From: Streptomyces sp. R302
Lineage (GTDB): Bacteria > Actinomycetota > Actinomycetes > Streptomycetales > Streptomycetaceae
Assembly: GCF_012927245.1 (NCBI RefSeq)
Contig: NZ_JABBGE010000010.1
Location: forward strand, 62,001 to 126,000
Length of the DNA: 64,000 nucleotides
Reading direction: 5' to 3'
The translations under genes and the position numbers were made by a program. Every line of letters begins with the position of its first letter. Within the stretch, counting starts at the first letter, position 1. Positions 50,834 to 57,899 of this stretch are shown here, one piece after another. The notes below the pieces were generated by a model. The model saw nothing but the letters and a program-made list of their open reading frames with translations. It made no database searches and was not told the DNA's origin.

Positions 50834-50891
50834 CCGCACCGCCCCGGACGGGCCGCGCCCCCCGCCCCCGCCCCGCACGGAGTAGCCCCGC

Positions 50892-52244
50892 ATGACCCCT
50901 GACCTCGACATCGCCGTCATCGGCTCCGGACTCGCCGGACTCGCCGCCGCCCACGAACTGCGCCGCAACGGCCACGAGGTGTGCGTCTTCGAGGCCGCCG
51001 ACGCCCCCGGCGGCCGGATGCGCAGCGTCCGCCGCGACGGCTACCTCATCGACACCGGGGCCGAACAGATCTCCGCCCAGGGCTACCGCGCCACCTGGCA
51101 GCTGATCCGCCGCGCCGGACTCACCCCCGACGACGTGCCCCGCATCGGCCGCCCCATGGCCGTCTGGCGCGGCGGCCGGCCCCACAACGGCGTCGGCGAA
51201 CCCCGCGCCGTCCTCACCGGCGCCGGACTCGTGCCCGCCGCCCGGCCCTCCCTGGCCCGCTTCCTCGCCTGGGGCGGACGCCGCCGCGGCGAGATCGACC
51301 ACGACCACCCCGAGAGCACCCCGCTCGGCTCCGACACCATCGCCGACGCCGCCCGCGCCTACCACCCCGACCTCCACGACCACCTGCTCCAGCCGCTCTC
51401 CGCCGCCTTCTTCGGCTGGGACGCCGGACGCAGCGCCGCCGCACCCCTCGTCGGCCTGCTCCTCGCCGTCGGCCCGGTCTCCGCCTGGCGCACCTACCGC
51501 GGCGGCATGGACCTCCTCGCCACCCGCCTCGCCGCCGGACTCACCACCCGCTACGGCCACCGGGTCGACCAGGTCACCGACCACGGCGACCACGCCCGGC
51601 TCACCGTCGACGGCGCCACCCTCACCGCCCGCGCCGTCGTCCTCGCCGTGCCCGCCCCGGTCGCCGTCCGGCTCACCGGGGGCCCCCACCCGGCCGACGC
51701 CGGCTACGTCGCCGCCTCCACCTTCCGGCCCATGTTCAAGGTCAGCTGCGCCCTCGACCGGCCCCTCGCCCCGCGCGGCGGCGGCTACGCCCTGCTCACC
51801 CCCGCCGTCGAGGAACCCCTGCTCTCCTGCGTCATCGCCGACCACCTCAAATGCCCCGACCGGGCCCCCGCCGGCGCCGGCCTGATCAGCCTGCTCGCCT
51901 CCCCGCGCCGCATCCCCGAACTCGCCGAGGCCACCGAGGAGGAAGCCGCCCGCCGGCTCACCGCCGCCGCCGAACGGTACGTCCCCGGCCTCGGCGCCGC
52001 CCTCACCGCCACCCACGTCCACCACTGGCCCGAGGCCATGCCCGAACTCACCCCCCGCGCCCTCGCCGTCCGCCCCGCCTTCCTGCGCCGCCCGGCCCGC
52101 GCCGTCGAGTACGCCGGCGACTGGGTCGCCGCCCGGCCCTCCAGCGAGGGCGCCGCCCGCTCCGGAGCCCTCGCCGCCGCCCGCGTCCTCGCCCACCTCG
52201 CCCCGCACCGGGGCCGTACCACCCGGCAGGAGACCGCCGCATGA
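50892..52244 (+). CDS. FAD-dependent amine oxidase/protoporphyrinogen-oxidase-like enzyme
   Basis: A 450-aa flavoprotein. The dinucleotide-binding start is IAVIGSGLAGLAAAHELR with VFEAADAPGGRMRS; the C-terminal FAD segment is YAGDWVAARPSSEGAARSG. This superfamily (NAD(P)-binding_8 type) oxidises amines, desaturates isoprenoids or dehydrogenates rings. In this operon it could oxidise an amine made by the aminotransferases or act on a prenylated intermediate. GGAG precedes the ATG; the gap of 58 nt to the previous gene is the only real gap in the operon. Confidence 0.87.
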   Translation: MTPDLDIAVIGSGLAGLAAAHELRRNGHEVCVFEAADAPGGRMRSVRRDGYLIDTGAEQISAQGYRATWQLIRRAGLTPDDVPRIGRPMAVWRGGRPHNGVGEPRAVLTGAGLVPAARPSLARFLAWGGRRRGEIDHDHPESTPLGSDTIADAARAYHPDLHDHLLQPLSAAFFGWDAGRSAAAPLVGLLLAVGPVSAWRTYRGGMDLLATRLAAGLTTRYGHRVDQVTDHGDHARLTVDGATLTARAVVLAVPAPVAVRLTGGPHPADAGYVAASTFRPMFKVSCALDRPLAPRGGGYALLTPAVEEPLLSCVIADHLKCPDRAPAGAGLISLLASPRRIPELAEATEEEAARRLTAAAERYVPGLGAALTATHVHHWPEAMPELTPRALAVRPAFLRRPARAVEYAGDWVAARPSSEGAARSGALAAARVLAHLAPHRGRTTRQETAA

Positions 52245-53857
52245 TCCCCCACGACCTGGGCACCCTCTTCGACGAGCTCGCCGACGCCGGCACCCCCACC
52301 CGCGTCCACCTCGACCGCCCCTTCGACCTGGCCCCCTCGCCCACCGGCGACGGCGCCACCGAATGGACCGTCCCGGAACTCGCCCTGCTCGTCCAGGAGA
52401 CCGCCGGCGCCCTCGCCGCCGCGGGAGCCGGCCCCGGCGACCGCGTCGCCATCGTCAAGGCCAACCACTGGGACTACGACCTGATCGCCTGCGCCGCCGT
52501 CCGCACCGGCGCCGTCCCCGTGAAGCTCTCCGACCGGGTCGCGCCCGAGGCCCTGCGCGTCCTCCTCGACCGCTGCGCCCCCACCGTCCTCGTCACCGAC
52601 GCCGACGTCCTGCGCCGCGACCCCACCGTCGACCTCGCCGGAACCGCCCGCACCACCGTCGTCCTCGGCCCCCGCGACGCCCTCCCCGACGGCACCGTCC
52701 ACCTCGACGAGCTCGCCGGAGCGGCCGACCCCGGACCGCACCCCCGCGACGACGACGCCCCCCTGGTCGTCGTCCACACCAGCGGCACCACCGGCGTACC
52801 CAAACTCGTCACCCACACCACCCGCACCCTCATCCACCACCTCGCCCGCTTCGAGACCCTGCCGACGCCCCGCATCGGCCTGCGCCGCGACGACAGCCTC
52901 TTCAACGCCAGCTCCTACGCCCACGGCCGCACCATCTGCTGGACCGCCGTCGCCCCCGTCCGCGCACCCCGGCACATCTCCATCGACTCCCAGGGCCGGC
53001 CCGACACCGCCGACCTGCTGCTGCGCGCCCACCCGCCGACCGTCGTCGAGGCGCTGCCCGCCCACTACGTACGGCTCCGCCCGCTCACCCGCCGCCTGGA
53101 CCAGCCCTTCCGGGACGTCCGCACCTACATCAGCACCTACGACGCCGTGCACCCGCCGGTCATCCGCTCCTACCTCCAGGCCAGCACCCGGCGCCGGCCG
53201 CTCTGGATGCAGGGCTGGGGACAGAGCGAGACCGGCCCGCTCACCTTCGCCTTCCACACCCGCCGCTCCGTCGCCCGGGCCGCCGACGGCACCGCGACGA
53301 CCGCGCGCGACCTCGGGCGCCCCGTCCCCCTGAAGACCCGCCTCAAGGCCGTCGACCCCGACACCTTCCTCCCCGTGCCCGCCGGCACCCCCGGCCTCAT
53401 CCTGTGCCGCACCAAGGCCCTCGCCCCCGACTACCCCGGCGAGCCGGAACGCTGGGCGGCCAAGGCGCACGGCGGCTGGTGGAACACCGGCGACATCGGC
53501 ACGATCGCCCGCGACGGCAGCGTCCGGCTCCTCGACCGCGAGGTCGACCACCTCCCCGGCTTCAGCTGCCTCCAGGCCGAGGACATGCTGGAGGACCTGC
53601 TTCCCGAGGCCCTGGAGTGCGTCGTCCTCGCCCGGACCGGCGGCGCCGCACCGCTGCCCGTCGTCGTCACCGAGGACGGCACCCTCGACCCGGCGAGCTG
53701 GAAGCGCGCCGCCGACGGCCTCCCGCCGCTCGCCGAACCCGCCGTCGTCGCCTGGGACGAGGTCCCGCGCACCGCCACCGGGAAGGTCCGCCGCGCCGTT
53801 CTCCTCGAACAGCTCACCGGCAGCGCCGAGACCTGCGGCACCGGCCGCTGGACATGA
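52241..53857 (+). CDS. AMP-dependent acyl-activating enzyme 2
   Basis: A 538-aa adenylate-forming ligase with a normal phosphate loop (VVHTSGTTGVPK), an A5 region GWGQSETGP and an A7 region NTGDIGTIARDGSVRLLDRE; the late lysine in RTATGKVRRAVL is present. The A8 hinge is atypical (DREVDHLPGFSCLQAEDMLE instead of GRxKDxI), so it may transfer the acyl group to an amine or carrier rather than to CoA. It overlaps both neighbours by ATGA, so it is strictly coupled to the oxidase and methyltransferase genes. Confidence 0.87.
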   Translation: MIPHDLGTLFDELADAGTPTRVHLDRPFDLAPSPTGDGATEWTVPELALLVQETAGALAAAGAGPGDRVAIVKANHWDYDLIACAAVRTGAVPVKLSDRVAPEALRVLLDRCAPTVLVTDADVLRRDPTVDLAGTARTTVVLGPRDALPDGTVHLDELAGAADPGPHPRDDDAPLVVVHTSGTTGVPKLVTHTTRTLIHHLARFETLPTPRIGLRRDDSLFNASSYAHGRTICWTAVAPVRAPRHISIDSQGRPDTADLLLRAHPPTVVEALPAHYVRLRPLTRRLDQPFRDVRTYISTYDAVHPPVIRSYLQASTRRRPLWMQGWGQSETGPLTFAFHTRRSVARAADGTATTARDLGRPVPLKTRLKAVDPDTFLPVPAGTPGLILCRTKALAPDYPGEPERWAAKAHGGWWNTGDIGTIARDGSVRLLDREVDHLPGFSCLQAEDMLEDLLPEALECVVLARTGGAAPLPVVVTEDGTLDPASWKRAADGLPPLAEPAVVAWDEVPRTATGKVRRAVLLEQLTGSAETCGTGRWT

Positions 53858-54696
53858 CCGCGGCCCCGCCCCCCGCGCCCGGCGGCTACGTCTTCGACAA
53901 CGACAGCCCGCACAGCGCCCGCCACCACGCCTCCCTCGAAGGCGCCCTCGACCCGCTCACGCTCGGCCACCTCCGGGAGGCCGGCGTGACGCCCGGCATG
54001 GACTGCCTGGAGATCGGGGCCGGCGCCGGCAGCGTCTCGCACGCCCTGCTCCGGCTGGTCACGCCCGGCGGCACCGTCACCGCCACCGACATCAAACCGG
54101 GCCGGATCGCCCCGGCACCCGGACTGACCGTGCTCGCCCACGACGTCGTCACCGACCCGCTGCCCGAAGCGGCCTACGACCTCGTCGTCGCCCGCCTCGT
54201 CCTCCAGCACCTGCCCGAGCGGCAGGCCGTCCTGGACCGCCTCGTCCGCGCGCTCCGGCCCGGCGGACTCCTCCAGATCGACGAGTTCGACGCCGGACAC
54301 GAACCGTGCCTCCTCGCGCCCTCCCCGCAGGACGCGCGGCTCTACGAGCGCTTCACCACGGCCAGGACCGACCTGATGCGCGCGGCCGGCGGCGACCCCA
54401 CCTGGGGCCGCCGGGCACCCGCGGCACTGCGCGAGGCGGGCCTCACCGGCCTCCGCATCCGGCCGCACGTCCTGGTGCGCGCCCCGGGCACGCCCGCGCT
54501 CGGCCTCCAGCTCCACCACCTCGACCACCTCGCGCCCCGGCTCCTCGACGCGGGCTTCACCCCCGCCGAGCTCGACCGGCTCGGCGCGCTGATGCGCGAC
54601 CCGGGGTTCGCCGCCGCGACCGGCGTCCTCTACTCCGTGCAGGGCCGCCGCCCCGCCCGTACCCCCCTCCCCACCCCACGCTCCGAGGCGACATGA
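53854..54696 (+). CDS. SAM-dependent methyltransferase (right operon)
   Basis: A 280-aa class I methyltransferase. Motif I is CLEIGAGAGSVSHALL, the acidic SAM contact is in TATDIKPG, motif IV is YDLVVARLVLQHLPE, and ALRPGGLLQIDEFDAG follows, all UbiE/MenG-like. The C-terminal region has extra helices that may close over a hydrophobic substrate. It lies between an acyl-activating enzyme and a UbiA prenyltransferase and could act on a prenylated ring or amine. Coupled on both sides by ATGA. Confidence 0.88.
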   Translation: MTAAPPPAPGGYVFDNDSPHSARHHASLEGALDPLTLGHLREAGVTPGMDCLEIGAGAGSVSHALLRLVTPGGTVTATDIKPGRIAPAPGLTVLAHDVVTDPLPEAAYDLVVARLVLQHLPERQAVLDRLVRALRPGGLLQIDEFDAGHEPCLLAPSPQDARLYERFTTARTDLMRAAGGDPTWGRRAPAALREAGLTGLRIRPHVLVRAPGTPALGLQLHHLDHLAPRLLDAGFTPAELDRLGALMRDPGFAAATGVLYSVQGRRPARTPLPTPRSEAT

Positions 54697-55679
54697 CAGA
54701 CTCCACGCTCACGACGACCACCGCGCCCGCCCCCGACGGGCCCCCCGCCCCCGCCGCCGACAGCAGGCTCAGGACCTACGCGCGGCTCGGCAAGCTGGAC
54801 GTCTACGACTACTACCTGGGAACCTTCATCGCCCTCTCCGCCGTCCTGCTGCCCGCCGGGGCGCTCACCGGGCGGACGGCCGCCCTCTTCGGCGTCTTCC
54901 TCGTCGGGCAGGTCCTCCTGCTCATGGCGATGACCGCCTTCGACGACGTCACCGGCTTCCGCGACGGCAGCGACATCACCAACTACGGCCCCGACCACCC
55001 GCTGCGCAACGTGAAGCGCAAGCCGCTGGTGGCGGGGGCGCTCACGGTGCCCGAGGCGCTGCGCTTCGCCTGGGCGTGCGCCGTCCTGGCCGCCCTGCTG
55101 TTCGCCGTGACCGCCGTCCTCGCCCCGCACCGGCCGGCCTGGACCTCGATCGGGCTCGTCGTGCTGTGGGTGGTGACGCTCCAGTACTCGTACGGGGTCA
55201 AGCTCAGCTACCACGGCTTCCAGGAGCTCTACCTGGTCGCCCTCGGCTTCGCCCTGGTCATCCTCCCGTACGGCATGGTCACCGGGCAGGCCACCGGCTT
55301 CCTGCTGGTCCAGGCCGTGCTCTTCGGTTTCGGCCCGCTGATGTTCGGCGTCTACTCGAACACCAACGACGTGGACGGCGACCGCGCGGTGGGCAGGCCC
55401 ACCGTCGCCGCCCTGGTCTCGGAGCGCGGGAACGCCCGGTTCATCGGCGCGCTCTCGCTCGCCGAGTTCCTCACGATCGCCGTCGCGAGCCTGGTGGGCG
55501 TCGCCCCCTGGTGGTTCGTCCTGGTGATGCTGCCGGCCTCGCTGCTGCGGCTGCGCCAGTACCTGCTCGGCTTCCGGTCCGGCGACATCATGCGGGCCCG
55601 CCGCACCGGCTTCGCCGTGCACCGGCTCGGCGTCGTCCTCATGATCGTGGCCAACCTGCTGGCGGCCGTCACCGCCTGA
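54693..55679 (+). CDS. UbiA-family membrane prenyltransferase
   Basis: A 328-aa integral membrane enzyme with about eight transmembrane helices. The two diphosphate-binding motifs are present: AFDDVTGFRDG (Asp84, Asp85, Asp91) and SNTNDVDGDRAVGRPT (Asp226, Asp228, Asp230). The first motif departs from the usual NDxxDxxxD. Acceptors of this superfamily include aromatic acids, quinone precursors, chlorophyllide and ribose-5-phosphate donors. As the only membrane enzyme of the operon it may give the product a prenyl chain. The ATG lies in an ATGA overlap; a strong terminator follows. Confidence 0.9.
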   Translation: MTDSTLTTTTAPAPDGPPAPAADSRLRTYARLGKLDVYDYYLGTFIALSAVLLPAGALTGRTAALFGVFLVGQVLLLMAMTAFDDVTGFRDGSDITNYGPDHPLRNVKRKPLVAGALTVPEALRFAWACAVLAALLFAVTAVLAPHRPAWTSIGLVVLWVVTLQYSYGVKLSYHGFQELYLVALGFALVILPYGMVTGQATGFLLVQAVLFGFGPLMFGVYSNTNDVDGDRAVGRPTVAALVSERGNARFIGALSLAEFLTIAVASLVGVAPWWFVLVMLPASLLRLRQYLLGFRSGDIMRARRTGFAVHRLGVVLMIVANLLAAVTA

Positions 55680-55688
55680 GCGGCGACC

Positions 55689-55719
55689 GGGGGCGCGCGG
55701 CACACCGACGCGCGCCCCC
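55689..55719 (+). terminator. Terminator of the right biosynthetic operon
   Basis: GGGGGCGCGCG (55689-55699) and CGCGCGCCCCC (55709-55719) form a perfect 11-bp stem with a nine-nt loop, 10 nt after the UbiA stop. Confidence 0.82.
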
Positions 55720-55744
55720 ATCAGCCGTGTGAGCCGGATCGTGC

Positions 55745-55874
55745 TACGGTGGACGTGTTGCAGTTGTGGTACCCATGAACCTATGTGCGCCTGACCGGAA
55801 TGCTTTTCCGCAGGCGCATATTTCGTTTTACCGGCATCTCCGGATGGGGCCTCTGCCTACAGAAGGAGAACGTC
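55745..55874 (+). promoter_or_regulatory. Promoter and structured 5' leader of the cold-shock gene
   Basis: TACGGT (55745-55750) is a likely -10 box, giving a leader near 118 nt. TGCGCCTG (55786-55793) pairs with CAGGCGCA (55811-55818) and the inner CGGAA (55796-55800) with TTCCG (55806-55810), a long stem with a small bulge. AAGGAG lies at the end before the ATG. Long folded leaders are usual for csp genes and can act as thermosensors. Confidence 0.6.
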
Positions 55875-56078
55875 ATGGCACAGGGAACCGTGAAGTGGTT
55901 CAACGCGGAAAAGGGCTTCGGCTTCATCGAGCAGGACGGTGGCGGTCCGGACGTGTTCGCCCACTACTCGAACATCAACGCCTCCGGCTTCCGTGAGCTC
56001 CAGGAAGGCCAGCGCGTGACCTTCGACGTCACGCAGGGCCAGAAGGGCCCCCAGGCGGAGAACATCGTCCCCGCCTGA
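55875..56078 (+). CDS. Cold-shock protein (CspA family)
   Basis: A 67-aa single OB-fold RNA chaperone. The RNA-binding motifs KGFGFI and DVFAHY are both intact, and the start MAQGTVKWFNAEKGFGF is typical of actinobacterial Csp. It would melt RNA secondary structure at low temperature. The ATG has AGAAGGAG upstream. It is followed after 87 nt by a DEAD-box helicase gene, a pairing seen repeatedly in streptomycetes. Confidence 0.96.
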   Translation: MAQGTVKWFNAEKGFGFIEQDGGGPDVFAHYSNINASGFRELQEGQRVTFDVTQGQKGPQAENIVPA

Positions 56079-56103
56079 TCGCCGGACATCAGTCCGTCAC
56101 CCG

Positions 56104-56136
56104 CCGGGGTTCGCACCTTCGTGGTGCGGGCCCCGG
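56104..56136 (+). terminator. Terminator or attenuator between the cold-shock gene and the helicase
   Basis: CCGGGGTTCGCACC (56104-56117) pairs with GGTGCGGGCCCCGG (56123-56136), 14 bp including two G-U pairs, followed by TTTGTG. Read-through at low temperature would coexpress the helicase. Confidence 0.7.
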
Positions 56137-56165
56137 TTTGTGCTGTTCGAAGAAAGGCAGTGTCT

Positions 56166-57875
56166 ATGTCCCGCAGGCCCCGGAAGTCGAGCAAGCGAGG
56201 CTCCGCTCCCGTCTCGGTTCCTCCCTCGGCTCCCTCTTCGGCCTCGGTCGGCGAGTTCCGCATGCCGGAGAGCGCGACGCCCGCCCTCCCCGCCGTGGAC
56301 GACTTCGCCGCACTGGACATGCCGGCGGGACTGCTCGCGACCCTGACCGCACAGGGCGTGACCACGCCCTTCCCGATCCAGGGCGCGACCCTGCCCGACT
56401 CGCTCGCCGGCCGTGACGTGCTGGCACGCGGCCGGACCGGCTCCGGCAAGACCCTCGCCTTCGGGCTCGCGCTGCTCGCCCGTACGGCCGGGCGGCGGGC
56501 CGAGTCCAGGGCGCCGCTCGCGCTGGTCCTGGTGCCCACCCGTGAGCTGGCGCAGCAGGTGACGGACTCCCTGGCCCCGTACGCGACCGCGGTGAACGTC
56601 CGGATGGCGACCGTCGTCGGCGGCCTCTCGATCACCAAGCAGGCCGCCACGCTGCGGCGCGGCGTCGAGGTGGTCGTGGCGAGCCCCGGCCGGCTCAACG
56701 ACCTCGTCGAGCGCGGCGACTGCGTCCTGGACGACGTGGCCATCACGGTCCTGGACGAGGCCGACCAGATGACCGACATGGGCTTCCTGCCGCAGATCAC
56801 CAAGCTGATCAAGCAGGTGCGGGGCGACGGGCAGCGGATGCTCTTCTCCGCGACCCTGGACAAGAACATCGACCAGCTGGTCAAGCGCTTCCTGACGGAT
56901 CCCGTGGTGCACTCCGTCGACCCGTCGGCGGGCGCGGTCACCACCATGGAGCACCACGTGCTCCACGTGCAGGACGCCACCGACAAGAAGGCCGTGACGA
57001 CCCGCATCGCGGCCCGTGACGGCCGGGTCATCCTCTTCCTCGACACCAAGCGGTCGGCGGACCGGCTCGCCAAGCGGCTGCTGTCCGTCGGCGTCCGGGC
57101 GGCGGCCCTGCACGGCGGCCGCACCCAGCCGCAGCGCAACCGCACCCTGGAGCAGTTCAAGAACGGCCAGGTCACCGCGCTGGTGGCGACGAACGTCGCG
57201 GCCCGCGGCATCCACGTCGACGACCTCGACCTCGTCGTGAACGTCGACCCGCCGGGCGACCACAAGGACTACCTCCACCGGGGTGGGCGCACCGCCCGCG
57301 CCGGCGGCTCCGGCAGCGTCGTCACCCTCGTCCTGCCCGAGCAGAAGCACGAGTTCACCAAGCTGATGCGGGACGCGGGCATCCAGCCCCGTACGACCCG
57401 CCTGAAGTCGAGCGACGAGGAGCTGACCACCCTCACCGGCGCCCGTGAGCCGTCCGGTGTCGCCGTCACCATCGAGGTGCCCCAGCAGGCCGCCCCGGCG
57501 GCCTCCCGCCCCGCCCGCAAGCCGGCGGGCGAAGCCGGCACCCGCCCGCCGCGGCGACGCCGCGGCGGGGGTGGCGGCACCGGAGCCCGTGGGGAGGGCG
57601 GCGCCGCCCGTGGCGCCGGTGGCGGCGCCGACGCGAAGGCCGGTGCGGGTGCCCGTGGTGGTGCCGGCGGCGGTGGCGGTTCTCGTGGCGGCGCCGGTGG
57701 CGGCGCCAAGGCCGGCGGACGGGGCTCCGCCGCCGGTGGGCGCGGGACCGCTCGTCGTACGGGCTCCGCCGCGGCGGGTGCCGCGAAGGGCGACGGCTCC
57801 GCCAAGCCCGCGGCGCGGGGCGGCGAGCGGCGGTCGCGCCGGCGCACGTCCGCGCAGGGCGGCGGAGCGGCGTAA
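56166..57875 (+). CDS. DEAD-box RNA helicase (RhlE-like)
   Basis: A 569-aa ATP-dependent RNA helicase. Conserved motifs: ARGRTGSGKT (I), PTRELAQQ (Ia), LDEADQM (II), FSATL (III), LVATNVAARGIH (V) and HRGGRTARAG (VI). A basic N-terminal tail (SRRPRKSSKRG) and a long Gly/Ala/Arg-rich C-terminal tail (about residues 455-569) should bind RNA without specificity. Coupling to a cold-shock gene suggests a role in RNA unwinding during cold or growth change. The gene ends 24 nt from the convergent ligase gene. Confidence 0.95.
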   Translation: MSRRPRKSSKRGSAPVSVPPSAPSSASVGEFRMPESATPALPAVDDFAALDMPAGLLATLTAQGVTTPFPIQGATLPDSLAGRDVLARGRTGSGKTLAFGLALLARTAGRRAESRAPLALVLVPTRELAQQVTDSLAPYATAVNVRMATVVGGLSITKQAATLRRGVEVVVASPGRLNDLVERGDCVLDDVAITVLDEADQMTDMGFLPQITKLIKQVRGDGQRMLFSATLDKNIDQLVKRFLTDPVVHSVDPSAGAVTTMEHHVLHVQDATDKKAVTTRIAARDGRVILFLDTKRSADRLAKRLLSVGVRAAALHGGRTQPQRNRTLEQFKNGQVTALVATNVAARGIHVDDLDLVVNVDPPGDHKDYLHRGGRTARAGGSGSVVTLVLPEQKHEFTKLMRDAGIQPRTTRLKSSDEELTTLTGAREPSGVAVTIEVPQQAAPAASRPARKPAGEAGTRPPRRRRGGGGGTGARGEGGAARGAGGGADAKAGAGARGGAGGGGGSRGGAGGGAKAGGRGSAAGGRGTARRTGSAAAGAAKGDGSAKPAARGGERRSRRRTSAQGGGAA

Positions 57876-57899
57876 CCCGCCCCCCGGAGCCGTGGGCGG

